Shown here: positions 43,794 through 53,529 of the stretch, piece after piece
How positions within the stretch are numbered: position 1 is the first letter of the stretch
Layout: every line of letters starts with the position of its first letter
Assembly: GCF_000185145.2 (NCBI RefSeq)
Contig: NZ_GL833119.1
Span: forward strand, 620,001 to 684,000
Source of the DNA: Hoylesella oralis ATCC 33269
Lineage (GTDB): Bacteria > Bacteroidota > Bacteroidia > Bacteroidales > Bacteroidaceae
Length of the DNA stretch: 64,000 bases
Reading direction: 5' to 3'
Notes under the pieces: model-generated
What the model saw: only the letters and a program-made list of their open reading frames with translations
What the model was told of the DNA's origin: nothing
The model's database searches: none
Program-made: the position numbers and the translations under genes

Positions 43794-46496
43794 ATGATGG
43801 ATGAGAACCGTACCTCAAGCATTGACGAAACAAAAGGACTGACCGCCAAACAGGTAGCAGAAAGCAGGCTGCAGCATGGGGAAAACGTTCTTACACCGCC
43901 CAAGAGGGTTTCCATTTGGAAACTTTATTTAGAAAAATACCGTGATCCTATCATTCGAATACTGCTTGTTGCAGCCCTTGTTTCGTTGGTTTTAGCATTC
44001 ATAGAGAATGAGTTCGTCGAAACTATCGGTATCTTCCTCGCCATTTTCTTTGCCACAACAGTAGGATTTTATTTCGAAAGAGACGCCGCCAAAAAGTTCG
44101 AAGTACTCAATATTTTGGGCGAAGAACAGCCGGTAAAGGTACGGCGTGACGGCAACATCATTGAAATCCCGCGCCGACAGGTGGTCGTTGGAGACATTGT
44201 ACTCATAGAGGTTGGCGATGAAATACCGGCCGACGGCACGCTTATCAGTGCTACCGACCTGCAGATCAATGAGTCTTCACTCACAGGAGAACCCATTTGC
44301 AATAAGGCCGTTGCGGTCGACAAGCATTCTCAACAGCACGATAACGGTACCACATACCCCGCTGACATGCTGCTCAGATCGTCGATGGTAATGAACGGAA
44401 GAGGTATTTTCCGCGTAACAGCCGTAGGGGATAAGACCGAAATAGGCAAGGTAGCACGCAAATCTACCGAACAGACAGACGTAAAAACTCCTCTCAATAT
44501 GCAGCTCGACCGCTTGGCCAAGGTCATATCGAAGGTAGGAACAACGGTGGCGGTCGTGGCTTTTATCGTCTTTCTCGGGCACGATATACTTACCAACAGC
44601 GCCGTTTGGCAGAGCGACAACTATCTGAAAATGGCGGAAACGGTGCTCAATTACTTCATGATGTCGGTAACATTGATCGTCATGGTGGTGCCCGAAGGCC
44701 TGCCGATGGCCGTCACTCTCTCGCTTGCACTTAACATGCGTCGCATGTTGAAGAGCAATAATCTCGTGCGAAAGCTACATGCTTGCGAAACTATGGGGGC
44801 CGTTACGGTGATTTGTACGGACAAAACAGGCACACTGACGCAAAACAGAATGCAAGTAAGCGAAATGTTCGTAACGGGCGAGGAGAACACCGACTTGCTG
44901 TACAATGCGCTTGCACTCAACACTACCGCCGAGCTCAACGGCGACGAGAGTATCGGAAACCCCACAGAAGCTGCCCTCCTGTTATGGTTACAACACGAGG
45001 GTAAAGACTATAAAGCGCTGCGTAGTGCCGCCGAGATAACAGAACAATTGCCTTTCTCCACCGAACTCAAGTTCATGGCTACGGCAACAAAAGATTATAT
45101 TTTCGTTAAAGGGGCTCCCGAAATCGTACTCTCGTTTTGCGAAATTCCTGCAGACAGGCAACGTATGATACAGCAAAAACTGCGCTCTTATCAGCAGAAA
45201 GCCATGCGAACACTGGCATTTGTCTACGTCAGACGTAACGGACAAGCTGCCGATATGTCGCTACGCTCGCTTTTCATCGATCGTACATCACCGCTACCCC
45301 GTTTTACCTTACAGGCCATTACGGCCATCAACGATCCCATTCGCGAGGATGTACCGGCGGCGGTAAGGCAATGTAAGGAAGCCGGAATAGAGATAAAGAT
45401 CGTTACAGGCGATACCTTAGCCACAGCATTAGAGATAGCCAAGCAGATAGGAAGTATCGACGAGCGGGAACAGGCAGCGCAAACAAGTTCGGCAGACCAT
45501 ACATCTTCCGCCGATACATGCGCTGTCTATCAGGCTTATAGCCATGCTCTAATCACGGGACCGGAATGGGCTGCGCTCTCCGACGACGAGGCCTATGAGC
45601 GGGCAAAGGCCATTAAAGTGATGGCGCGTGCACGCCCTACCGACAAACAACGGCTCGTAGAGATGCTGCAGAAACACGGCGAAGTGGTGGCAGTTACGGG
45701 TGATGGCACCAACGATGCCCCCGCCTTGCACTACGCACACGTAGGTCTGTCGCTCGGATCGGGTACAAGCGTGGCAAAAGAAGCCTCCGATATGACCTTG
45801 ACCGACGACTCTTTCAGCTCGATAGCCAAGGCTGTTATGTGGGGCCGATCGCTGTATAAGAACATTCAGCGTTTCCTTTATTTCCAACTGGTCATCAACC
45901 TGTCGGCGTTGTTGCTCGTTCTGGGCGGCTCGCTCATAGGTACCGAGATGCCTCTCACCGTGCCCCAAATACTTTGGGTGAACCTTATTATGGACACATT
46001 TGCCGCAATGGCTTTGGCTTCATTGCCTCCCTCGCGCGAGGTAATGTACGATAAACCGCGCAAACAGTCCGATTTTATCATCAATAAATCTATTGCCACA
46101 GCCATTATTACCACAGGTCTGCTGTTCTTCTTGCTGCTTCTCGCCCTGCTCATCTGCGGCGAACGGCAAGCCGCAGGCATGCAGATACACGAACTCACCA
46201 TATTCTTTACTACGTTCGTCATGCTGCAATTCTGGAACTTGTTCAACGCCAAAACGCTGGAGTCTCATCATTCCGCTTTTCATCGGTTGTATGCCGACCG
46301 CGGTTTATTGCTCGTTCTGGCAATTATATTGGGCGGACAATGGCTCATCGTTACATTCGGCGGAAAGATGTTCCGCACGTCTCCGTTGTCGCTGTCCGAA
46401 TGGTTGCAGATCATTGCGGCCACTTCTTTGGTGCTGTGGGCGGGCGAACTGTGGCGACTTTTCAAAAGAATAAGAGATAATAAAGCAAAACAATAA
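43794..46496 (+). CDS. P-type calcium-transporting ATPase (PMCA-like, type IIB)
   Basis: A 900-aa cation pump of the inner membrane. The start is the ATG at 43794 (or 43797), just after the promoter. N-terminal cation-ATPase domain (TKGLTAKQVAESRLQHGENVL in part), actuator loop LTGEP, M4 motif VPEGLPMAVTLSLA with the ion-binding Pro-Glu-Gly-Leu-Pro, phosphorylation Asp343 in CTDKTGTLTQ, KGAPE in the nucleotide domain, hinge TGDGTNDAPAL, and a C-terminal four-helix set. The pattern fits Ca2+-exporting pumps of Bacteroidota. It begins a run of plus-strand genes; the HAD gene starts 8 bp after its stop. Confidence 0.93.
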   Translation: MMDENRTSSIDETKGLTAKQVAESRLQHGENVLTPPKRVSIWKLYLEKYRDPIIRILLVAALVSLVLAFIENEFVETIGIFLAIFFATTVGFYFERDAAKKFEVLNILGEEQPVKVRRDGNIIEIPRRQVVVGDIVLIEVGDEIPADGTLISATDLQINESSLTGEPICNKAVAVDKHSQQHDNGTTYPADMLLRSSMVMNGRGIFRVTAVGDKTEIGKVARKSTEQTDVKTPLNMQLDRLAKVISKVGTTVAVVAFIVFLGHDILTNSAVWQSDNYLKMAETVLNYFMMSVTLIVMVVPEGLPMAVTLSLALNMRRMLKSNNLVRKLHACETMGAVTVICTDKTGTLTQNRMQVSEMFVTGEENTDLLYNALALNTTAELNGDESIGNPTEAALLLWLQHEGKDYKALRSAAEITEQLPFSTELKFMATATKDYIFVKGAPEIVLSFCEIPADRQRMIQQKLRSYQQKAMRTLAFVYVRRNGQAADMSLRSLFIDRTSPLPRFTLQAITAINDPIREDVPAAVRQCKEAGIEIKIVTGDTLATALEIAKQIGSIDEREQAAQTSSADHTSSADTCAVYQAYSHALITGPEWAALSDDEAYERAKAIKVMARARPTDKQRLVEMLQKHGEVVAVTGDGTNDAPALHYAHVGLSLGSGTSVAKEASDMTLTDDSFSSIAKAVMWGRSLYKNIQRFLYFQLVINLSALLLVLGGSLIGTEMPLTVPQILWVNLIMDTFAAMALASLPPSREVMYDKPRKQSDFIINKSIATAIITTGLLFFLLLLALLICGERQAAGMQIHELTIFFTTFVMLQFWNLFNAKTLESHHSAFHRLYADRGLLLVLAIILGGQWLIVTFGGKMFRTSPLSLSEWLQIIAATSLVLWAGELWRLFKRIRDNKAKQ

Positions 46497-46504
46497 AACC
46501 GACA

Positions 46505-47128
46505 ATGGAATACAATAATAAGCATATCGAGAACATTATCTTCGATCTGGGCGGCGTTCTGACGGGGTTAGACAGCCAAAGGTGTATCGATGCCTTTAAG
46601 AAAATTGGTGCGCACGACATAGCTTTTTATGTTGAAGAGCATCGCACTGAAGACCTTTTTCTCGGCACCGAATTGGGTTATATGACGCAGGCGGAGTTCT
46701 GCAACGAAGCACGCAGGCTCGCCAAATGTACAGCCTCCGATGATGAAGTAATCTGGGCGTGGAACGAACTGCTCACAGGTATCGCCGACGAGAAGAAACA
46801 ACGATTGCTCGAACTGCGCAGAAATCACCGGCTGTTCCTACTGAGCAACACCAATATCATGCATTGGGAGAAGTGCAAGAACGATTTTTTTCCATACCGA
46901 GGATACGGCACCGACGACTATTTCGAACACACATTTCTCTCTTATGAGATGCACTTGGTTAAACCGTCTGCCGAAATCTTCGCCGAAGTATTGCACTTAT
47001 CGGGTATCAAGGCCGAGGAAACGCTCTTTGTAGACGATACGAAAGAGAACTGTGTAGCAGCCGAACAGCAGGGCATTAGTACGCTTCTTGAAACATCAGG
47101 CCATGATTGGCTCGCCATTTTGAAGTAA
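46505..47128 (+). CDS. HAD-superfamily (subfamily IA) hydrolase
   Basis: A 207-aa cytoplasmic phosphatase-like protein. Motif I is IIFDLGGVLTG with nucleophile Asp14; the second position is Gly rather than Asp, as in the DLGGV subgroup. Motif II is LLSNTN near residue 116, motif III Lys in HLVKPSAEIF and motif IV VDDTKENC. The alpha-helical cap is between motifs I and II. Substrate unknown; relatives act on sugar or nucleotide phosphates. It sits tightly between the ATPase gene and ribF. Confidence 0.88.
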   Translation: MEYNNKHIENIIFDLGGVLTGLDSQRCIDAFKKIGAHDIAFYVEEHRTEDLFLGTELGYMTQAEFCNEARRLAKCTASDDEVIWAWNELLTGIADEKKQRLLELRRNHRLFLLSNTNIMHWEKCKNDFFPYRGYGTDDYFEHTFLSYEMHLVKPSAEIFAEVLHLSGIKAEETLFVDDTKENCVAAEQQGISTLLETSGHDWLAILK

Positions 47129-47136
47129 GAACAAAT

Positions 47137-48090
47137 ATGAAAACAATTAGGTTCAATCTCGACAACCAGCCGCTGCAGACACCCCGAGTGGCTACGATAG
47201 GCTTTTTCGATGGTGTGCATCGCGGTCATCAATATTTGATAGAACGCGTAAAGGCAGAAGCAGCAACTGCACAAATGGCATCTGCCGTTATCACTTTCTC
47301 GTGCCATCCGCGTCAGATTTTGCATAGCGAATACGTGCCGGAACTGCTGACCACGCTCGACGGGAAACTCATTCAGCTGGCCAAAACGAAGGTAGACGAG
47401 ACGATAGTGCTGAACTTCGACAAAGATATGGCAGCTTTGTCGGCACGCGATTTTATGGAGAAAATACTGCGAGACCGGCTCGATGTGCGGAAACTTATCA
47501 TCGGTTACGACAATCGTTTCGGGCACAATCGCTCGGAAGGTTTCGAGGATTACGCGAGATATGGTAACGAACTCGGCATAGAAGTTATACGTCATCCGGC
47601 GTTCATGTTGCATGGTGTCAACGTCAGTTCGTCGGTTATCCGCACGTTTTTGCACCAAGGAGAGGTAGAAATGGCTGCGCTTTGCTTGGGATATCCCTAC
47701 ACTATCAGCGGGAAGGTGGTTCCCGGAGTGCAGGAAGGGCGTAAAATCGGTTTCCCCACAGCCAACCTCGATACTTCGCATTACGGCCAGCTGATACCGG
47801 CGAACGGCGTGTATGCCGTAAAAGCTCGCTTGGAACAATCCATCGCAACGCTACCTGCAATGATGAATATCGGCATGCGTCCCACGTTCAACGGTACCGA
47901 CATCACCTTGGAAACGCATATCCTGAACTTCAGCGACGACCTGTATGGCAAGACTCTTTCGGTGTCGTTCATGCACCGTATACGCGAAGAACAGAAGTTC
48001 GACAGTCCGCAAGACCTTATGAAACAGTTACAATACGACCGAAAGATGGTTGTAGAACAATTTGAAAAAGATCAAGATAAAGATGAATAA
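47137..48090 (+). CDS. ribF: Bifunctional riboflavin kinase/FAD synthetase RibF
   Basis: A 317-aa enzyme that makes FMN from riboflavin and then FAD from FMN. The frame opens at 47107 inside the HAD gene, but MKTIRFNLDNQPLQ at 47137, 8 bp after the HAD stop, is the natural start. The N-terminal nucleotidyltransferase domain has GFFDGVHRGHQYL with the HxGH motif; the C-terminal kinase domain has GKVVPGVQEGRKIGFPTANL and NIGMRPTF. Both halves are complete. Confidence 0.95.
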   Translation: MKTIRFNLDNQPLQTPRVATIGFFDGVHRGHQYLIERVKAEAATAQMASAVITFSCHPRQILHSEYVPELLTTLDGKLIQLAKTKVDETIVLNFDKDMAALSARDFMEKILRDRLDVRKLIIGYDNRFGHNRSEGFEDYARYGNELGIEVIRHPAFMLHGVNVSSSVIRTFLHQGEVEMAALCLGYPYTISGKVVPGVQEGRKIGFPTANLDTSHYGQLIPANGVYAVKARLEQSIATLPAMMNIGMRPTFNGTDITLETHILNFSDDLYGKTLSVSFMHRIREEQKFDSPQDLMKQLQYDRKMVVEQFEKDQDKDE

Positions 48091-48916
48091 AAGAACTTCC
48101 GGTATTATCGACTGTGTTATCTTCCTTGTTGTTTTCTTCCTTATACAACTGGTAACCACGTTTCTCACAGCCTCTGTCTCTATGTTTTTAAAAGGCTTCG
48201 ACGTATCTCTGATTTTACAAAAACTACAATCCCGCGATCTCGGAATGGGCAGTAAAGAACTCATTATGGTTTCTGTATTGAGCAGTATAGCTACGATTGT
48301 TCTGTTTATGTGGCGCAAATGGTCACCCTTCTCGCGAGTATATATCAAGTCGAAACCGTGGGTAACGCTCATCTGGGTAGTACTTCTGTCGATCGGAACC
48401 ATATTGCCTTCCGAGTGGATACAGGAGCAGATGGACTTGCAGATGCCCGAAAATATGGAACAAATGTTCTCGGCTATCCTCAAAGAACCGTGGGGCTATG
48501 CCGCAATAGGCATACTCGTACCCATTGCAGAAGAGATGGTTTTCCGCGGTGCGGTGCTGCGCAAACTGCTCGACATGTTCAGTCCGCGGCAACATTGGAT
48601 ACCGATTATTATCTCTGCCCTTGTCTTCGGACTCTTTCATGGCAACAAGGCACAGCTACCGCATGCCGTATTCATCGGCCTTATTCTCGGATGGATGTAC
48701 TACCGCACGGGCAGTATCGTACCGGGAGTGGTGTTGCATTGGGTGAACAATACGGTAGCCTATTTGCTTTTCCACTTTATGCCACAGCTGAACGACGGCA
48801 AACTGATAGACTTATTCCATGGCAGTGAGCGCATGATGGTTATGGGGTTGGTGTGCAGTCTGTGCATTCTGCTGCCCTCGCTCCTGCAACTTTCCCAGCG
48901 TCTGAAGCGTCCGTAA
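48083..48916 (+). CDS. CPBP-family intramembrane glutamic protease
   Basis: A 277-aa membrane protein with about seven to eight helices. The start at 48083 overlaps ribF by 8 bp; a TTG at 48062 would overlap by 29 bp. The three conserved motifs are EEMVFRG (paired Glu and Arg), FGLFHG (first His) and LHWVNN (second His). The family (Abi/CAAX-like) includes prenyl-protein-type proteases and bacteriocin self-immunity proteins. Translational coupling to ribF suggests shared transcription only; substrate unknown. Confidence 0.88.
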   Translation: MNKRTSGIIDCVIFLVVFFLIQLVTTFLTASVSMFLKGFDVSLILQKLQSRDLGMGSKELIMVSVLSSIATIVLFMWRKWSPFSRVYIKSKPWVTLIWVVLLSIGTILPSEWIQEQMDLQMPENMEQMFSAILKEPWGYAAIGILVPIAEEMVFRGAVLRKLLDMFSPRQHWIPIIISALVFGLFHGNKAQLPHAVFIGLILGWMYYRTGSIVPGVVLHWVNNTVAYLLFHFMPQLNDGKLIDLFHGSERMMVMGLVCSLCILLPSLLQLSQRLKRP

Positions 48917-48973
48917 CGGTTATAGGTGCCCTGCCTGCCGGTCTCAGATCATAAAGGTATCCGTTTTAAACAA

Positions 48974-49014
48974 AACATGCCGGTAAGTTATAAGCAATAA
49001 CTTACCGGCATGTT
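48974..49014 (+). terminator. Strong bidirectional-looking hairpin after the CPBP gene
   Basis: A perfect 18-bp stem (48974-48991 with 48997-49014) with loop AAGCA. A-rich before and T-rich (TGTTTC) after, so it probably ends the plus-strand operon. The T-run is short. Confidence 0.75.
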
Positions 49015-49030
49015 TCATTGTATGAAGCGC

Positions 49031-49308
49031 CTACTTGGCACGACTCAAAACATCTCTGCGCAACATGCGCCCCACATAATTCCAGTAAGGTATCTTCTTG
49101 AGTGTGCTGCGCACCGGCTGTAACATCGCAAAGCAGCAGCAACAGAAAGAACACACAACCGCCTAAACATACGTAGCCGAACATCTGTTTTACGCTGACC
49201 ATCATGCTCTGCATAGGTGTGTACGACAGATGGAGCATCATATTATCGGCCATATGGTAGCGCATTCCGTAGCCGAACAGACCGCTGCCAAGGTAATAAA
49301 AGGGTAGT
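49031..49308 (-). pseudogene. MFS transporter, C-terminal remnant
   Basis: Reads FYYLGSGLFGYGMRYHMADN, then SYTPMQSMMVSVKQMFGYVC and a hydrophobic stretch to LLLCDV. After a frameshift near 49120-49130 it continues as LQPVRSTLKKIPYWNYVGRM to a TAG at 49031-49033. This looks like the last helices and tail of a drug-type MFS carrier common in Bacteroidota. The N-terminal part is lost at the junction with the AraC fragment. Confidence 0.6.
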
Positions 49309-49317
49309 GGCAGAGAT

Positions 49318-49560
49318 TGTGGAATACATATTTCTACGAGGTATCTTGGACAAATTGTGAAGTTAAAAACCGGACATACCCCTAAGACTGTTATCGATCA
49401 TTACGTGATTATGCAACTGAAATTGCTGCTGCGTACCGGAAAAGACAGTATTAAGGAAATTGCTTGGCAGTATCATTTCAATGATGATTCTTTCTTTTGC
49501 CGTTATTTTAAATTTCGTACAGGCGTCAGTCCGCAACAATTCAGAAATCGTATTACATAA
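49318..49560 (+). pseudogene. AraC-type DNA-binding domain, C-terminal remnant
   Basis: From 49318 the frame reads IHISTRYLGQIVKLKTGHTP, then DSIKEIAWQYHFNDDSFFCR and YFKFRTGVSPQQFRNRIT. This is the double helix-turn-helix of an AraC-family regulator without its sensing domain. The frame has no good start. It joins head-to-head with the MFS remnant, so a deletion removed both 5' ends. Confidence 0.7.
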
Positions 49561-49583
49561 ATAAACGATTATGTCATCAAAAA

Positions 49584-49622
49584 AAGAAAGGCTATCCATC
49601 ATAACGATGAACAGCCTTTTTC
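49584..49622. terminator. Hairpin after the AraC remnant
   Basis: AAAGGCT and AGCCTTT arms with inner CATC/GATG pairs and two mismatches, followed by TTTTCTTA on the plus strand. Confidence 0.55.
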
Positions 49623-49722
49623 TTACGTTAGTATGTTATGAAAAATTTGAGAGAATGTGAAACTTCACAGTTTCATTGTTGTTTTACTAAACATGATTTA
49701 TAGAGAAAGCATAGAAATATAT

Positions 49723-50211
49723 CTACTTTAAAATGGCTGTCGATGTAGCCTCCGATGCCTCGATACTGCTGTGATGCAGGGTATCTATCACTGCCGAGTC
49801 GCCCATAGCTACTGATGCGCCGTGTTGTGTCTTGCCGTATTCGGAGACATTCCCCGACGCTGTTGGCGCTGAATTGAACGGAACCTGCATGGCATTGCCT
49901 AATGTAAGGATGATGGCCACAACGGCTGCAGCCTTGAAAAGTGGCATCAAGCGTTGTGCCATGGTAATTGTACGGGCTTTTACTGGTGCCGGTTCTTCGA
50001 TCACTGCCAATATCTTTTCATCGAAATCATCACCCAAGCAATCATCGTTCTTATGCTCTTGCTGAGCAAAGACGAACAAATCGCGATATTCCAACATATC
50101 TGAAGGAATATCCTTTTGGCTAAAGAATGTACGAAGAATTTCCTCTTCTTCGAGAGAGGTTTCGCACTTCCAATAGCGTTCCAATAGTTGTTTGATGTAT
50201 TTATAGTCCAT
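49723..50211 (-). CDS. Probable membrane anti-sigma factor
   Basis: A 162-aa protein: cytoplasmic N-terminal part (YIKQLLERYWKCETSLEEEE), one membrane helix at about 91-107 (LFKAAAVVAIILTLGNA) and a short external tail. Its start overlaps the end of the ECF sigma gene by 11 bp, which is the classic sigma/anti-sigma coupling. The N-terminal helical region with a zinc-less pattern is typical of Bacteroidota ECF partners that are often left unnamed. Function inferred from context and topology. Confidence 0.65.
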   Translation of the reverse strand: MDYKYIKQLLERYWKCETSLEEEEILRTFFSQKDIPSDMLEYRDLFVFAQQEHKNDDCLGDDFDEKILAVIEEPAPVKARTITMAQRLMPLFKAAAVVAIILTLGNAMQVPFNSAPTASGNVSEYGKTQHGASVAMGDSAVIDTLHHSSIEASEATSTAILK

Positions 50212-50713
50212 AATTGTCGAGTTTTTGAAACTTTTCTTTGACCGATTGCCGTGCTCTGAAGATGTTTACTTTTACCTGTTCTTCCGAAATATCCAGTATC
50301 TCGGCGATTTCCTTATAGGACTTTCCTTCGAAATCTCGCAGTTGCATGCAACTTCTTTGCTTCTCCGGAAGCCCGTTTACGAGCTTTCGTACCAATTCCA
50401 TCCTATCTTTATGGATGGTATCCTCGTAAGGATCCGATGAAAAATCGACTTTTTCAAGGTTTGTTTCGTCCAAAGAATCATTTTGACTACCCATTCTTTT
50501 GATACGATCCAATGCAAGATTGCGGCATATCGTCAGGCTGAAAGCTTCTATAGACTCTATTTCGTTCCACCCATCTCGCTTGTTCCAAACCTTTATCAGT
50601 GTATCTTGTACGATGTCTTCCGCCTCTGCGCTGTTGAGAGTTATGCGTAGAGCGAGCCGATAAAGGATATTCTTCAGCGGCAACACATCGTTACGGAAAC
50701 TGATATTTTTCAT
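50201..50713 (-). CDS. ECF-type RNA polymerase sigma factor
   Basis: A 170-aa sigma-70 family factor. Region 2 is visible as ALRITLNSAEAEDIVQDTLI with the polymerase-binding and -10 recognising segment (ICRNLALDRIKR), and region 4 as GLPEKQRSCMQLRDFEGKSY and KEIAEILDISEEQVKVNIFR. Regions 1 and 3 are absent, as in ECF factors. It is coupled to a membrane anti-sigma candidate. The regulon is not evident; no SusC-type gene is adjacent. Confidence 0.9.
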   Translation of the reverse strand: MKNISFRNDVLPLKNILYRLALRITLNSAEAEDIVQDTLIKVWNKRDGWNEIESIEAFSLTICRNLALDRIKRMGSQNDSLDETNLEKVDFSSDPYEDTIHKDRMELVRKLVNGLPEKQRSCMQLRDFEGKSYKEIAEILDISEEQVKVNIFRARQSVKEKFQKLDNYGL

Positions 50714-50790
50714 CTTCTCTCTAAGTAAATGACGATTGTACGATATGAAAGTTACAGATTATAATATGATATTCCTAAATTTAAACCTTA

Positions 50791-51561
50791 TTAACGTATT
50801 GTTGTGCCGTGCATACCATCTATACTCGTTGAATGCGTAATAATAACTTCAGTCACACCGGCAGCAATGGCAGCAAATGCATTTTCAAGTTTCGGTATCA
50901 TTCCGCCGGCTATTCTGCCGCTATTTACATAATGAATGAAGTCGTCGTGCGTGATAACTGGAATGACATCATCATCGTTATTACTTGCCAAAACGCCCTT
51001 TTTCTCAAAACAGTAAATAAGTCTAACATCGAAAAAAGGTGCCAATGCCTTAGCTGTTTCTGCTGCAATGGTGTCTGCATTGGTATTTAGAATGTTGCCG
51101 TTTCCATCGTGTGTGAGCGGTAAAAGTACAGGAACAATGCCTTCTTCGATAATCTTTCGCAGCGAATTGCCGTTTACAAAGTCTATATCCCCTACGTATC
51201 CGAAATCTATTCCGTCCTTTAAAGGACGCTTGTGTGACAGAATTACATTCATATCGGCACCCGACAGCCCCAATGCATTGACACCTTGCGCTTGTAAACC
51301 GGCGACAATCTTCTTGTTGACCAGCCCTCCGTAAACCATAGTCGCCACATCGAGCATCGCTTTATCGGTAATACGTCGCCCGTTCACCATACGACTTTCG
51401 ATACCCAGCATTGCGGCTATCTTCGTTGCACTGCGTCCTCCGCCATGAACAAGAACCTTTTTTCCAACGATGGCAGCAAAATCTTTCAGCAACGGTGCCA
51501 ATTGCTGTTCATCTTCTACAACTGCACCGCCGACCTTAACAATTGCAATTTTTTGTTTCAT
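50791..51561 (-). CDS. argB: Acetylglutamate kinase
   Basis: A 256-aa enzyme of arginine biosynthesis that phosphorylates N-acetylglutamate. The frame extends to 51591, but MKQKIAIVKVGGAVVEDEQQ at 51561 is the family-like start. The AAK-fold motifs are KVGGAV near the N-terminus, VHGGGRSATKIA around residue 40, and NTNADTIAAETAKAL for the nucleotide-binding region. It is adjacent to speA, another arginine-related gene, in the same direction. Confidence 0.93.
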   Translation of the reverse strand: MKQKIAIVKVGGAVVEDEQQLAPLLKDFAAIVGKKVLVHGGGRSATKIAAMLGIESRMVNGRRITDKAMLDVATMVYGGLVNKKIVAGLQAQGVNALGLSGADMNVILSHKRPLKDGIDFGYVGDIDFVNGNSLRKIIEEGIVPVLLPLTHDGNGNILNTNADTIAAETAKALAPFFDVRLIYCFEKKGVLASNNDDDVIPVITHDDFIHYVNSGRIAGGMIPKLENAFAAIAAGVTEVIITHSTSIDGMHGTTIR

Positions 51562-51597
51562 ACTGTCACTATGGAGAAAATAGGAGAACAAAATTTT

Positions 51598-53490
51598 TCA
51601 CTCCAGATACGTGTATCCGTAAAGTCCGGAACGGTAATTAGAAAGAAATTCCTTACCTTCTTCGAGTGATATCTTACCTTGTTTCACACTCTTGGTTACC
51701 CAGATCTCGAGTTGGCGCACTAATTTTTTAGGATTATACTGTACGTAATCGAGCACTTCTTCTACAGTTTCGCCGTCGAATATCTGGTCTACATGATACT
51801 TACCGTCTTTCACCGAGATATGAACAGCATTAGTATCTCCGAAGAGATTGTGCATATCACCGAGGATTTCCTGATATGCTCCTACCAAAAACACACCCAA
51901 ATAGTAAGGTTCATTACGCCGTAAAGTATGCAAAGGCAGTACATGTGACACATTTCGATTGGTTACGAAGTTACTTATCTTGCCGTCGCTGTCGCACGTA
52001 ATATCCTGTAAAGTGGCGTTACGTGTAGGACGTTCATCGAGTCGCTGTACCGGTACGATGGGGAAAAGCTGGTCTATTGCCCAACTGTCAGGCAGAGATT
52101 GGAAGAGCGAAAAGTTACAGAAATACTTGTCGGCAAGCAGTTTGTCGAGGTTCTTCAGTTCGTCCGGCACATGTTTCATTGACTTCGCGAGGCTGTTGAT
52201 CTCATGACAAACGCTCCAATACATACTCTCTATCTCTGCTCTTGTCTTCAAATCCACCAGTCCGTGGCTAAAAAGATCAAGCGCTTCTTCACGTATTTGC
52301 TCTGCATCATGCCAGTCTTCCATCATTGAGCGCGGGTTCAAGTTGTCCCATATCTCATACAAATCTTTCACCAATTGATGGTCTGTCTCCTTTGCTTCGA
52401 ACTCTTCCGGCATTTCCGGTAACGAAGCGGTCTCCAATACGTCGATTACAAGCACGCTATGATGGGCAGCCAACGACCTTCCACTTTCGGTAATGATGTT
52501 AGGATGGCTTATTCCGTTCTTATCGGCAGCATCTACAAAGGTGTATATACAGTCGTTCACATACTCTTGAATGGAGTAGTTGACAGAACTTTCGCTATGC
52601 GACGAGCGTGTTCCGTCATAGTCTACGCCCAGTCCTCCGCCACAATCAACGAAGTCGACATCGTATCCCATCTTATGCAAATTGGTATAGAATTGGGCTG
52701 CTTCGCGCAGTGCGGTCTGAATACGGCGTATCTTCGTAATCTGACTTCCTATGTGGAAATGGATCAATTTCAGCGAGTCGTGCAGTCCCTTCTCATCAAG
52801 TATGTGCAATGCCTCGAGCAATTCAGAACTCGTCAGGCCGAATTTAGAAGCATCGCCTCCGCTGTCTTCCCACTTTCCCGAACCGCTCGATGCCAGTTTA
52901 ATGCGTATGCCGAGATTGGGTTTTACATTAAGTTTCTTCGACGCTTTGGCAATGATATCCAGTTCGTTGAGCTTTTCAACCACGATAAAAATCCGTTTAC
53001 CCATCTTCTGTGCCAACAGCGCCAATTCTATATAGCTCTGATCCTTGTATCCGTTGCAGATAATAAGCGAATCGCTTTGGCACTGTACGGCAATTACAGC
53101 GTGCAATTCGGGCTTCGAACCGGCTTCAAGACCGAGATTGAACTTGCGTCCGTGAGAGATAATCTCCTCTACCACAGGCTGCATTTGGTTTACCTTAATG
53201 GGATAGATGATAAAGTTTTCGCCTTTAAAACCATATTCTTCTTTAGCTCTTTGGAAACAGCTTGATGTTTTCTCGATACGATTATCGAGGATATCAGGAA
53301 AACGAAGCAACACCGGAGGAGTAACATCGCGCAGCGAAAGCTCGTCCATAACCTCGCGTAAATCTATTTGTACATCGTTTTTACAGGGAGAAACGTAGAC
53401 ATCGCCTTTATCGTTGATGCCGAAATACGAGGTTCCCCAACCGTTTATATTGTAGAGTTCCTTTGAATCTTCGATAGTCCATTTTTTCAT
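51598..53490 (-). CDS. speA: Biosynthetic arginine decarboxylase
   Basis: A 630-aa PLP enzyme that converts arginine to agmatine, the first step toward putrescine and spermidine. Lys99 in YPIKVNQM is the PLP lysine; LGLEAGSKPEL, HFHIGSQ and DCGGGLGVDYDG are conserved elements of the alanine-racemase-fold decarboxylases. Length and the inserted domains match SpeA rather than ornithine or diaminopimelate decarboxylase. It lies 36 bp upstream of argB. Confidence 0.96.
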   Translation of the reverse strand: MKKWTIEDSKELYNINGWGTSYFGINDKGDVYVSPCKNDVQIDLREVMDELSLRDVTPPVLLRFPDILDNRIEKTSSCFQRAKEEYGFKGENFIIYPIKVNQMQPVVEEIISHGRKFNLGLEAGSKPELHAVIAVQCQSDSLIICNGYKDQSYIELALLAQKMGKRIFIVVEKLNELDIIAKASKKLNVKPNLGIRIKLASSGSGKWEDSGGDASKFGLTSSELLEALHILDEKGLHDSLKLIHFHIGSQITKIRRIQTALREAAQFYTNLHKMGYDVDFVDCGGGLGVDYDGTRSSHSESSVNYSIQEYVNDCIYTFVDAADKNGISHPNIITESGRSLAAHHSVLVIDVLETASLPEMPEEFEAKETDHQLVKDLYEIWDNLNPRSMMEDWHDAEQIREEALDLFSHGLVDLKTRAEIESMYWSVCHEINSLAKSMKHVPDELKNLDKLLADKYFCNFSLFQSLPDSWAIDQLFPIVPVQRLDERPTRNATLQDITCDSDGKISNFVTNRNVSHVLPLHTLRRNEPYYLGVFLVGAYQEILGDMHNLFGDTNAVHISVKDGKYHVDQIFDGETVEEVLDYVQYNPKKLVRQLEIWVTKSVKQGKISLEEGKEFLSNYRSGLYGYTYLE

Positions 53491-53529
53491 AATGGTGATA
53501 AAAGAAATAAAAAATTACAAGTTCTATTA

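Noticed and set aside
43773..43796. TTG start giving a longer Ca2+-ATPase
   Set aside because: The codon overlaps the -7 promoter element, so it would not be transcribed as a start.
46942..47838. 298-codon minus-strand frame
   Set aside because: It lies opposite the HAD gene and ribF, both of which have complete catalytic motifs.
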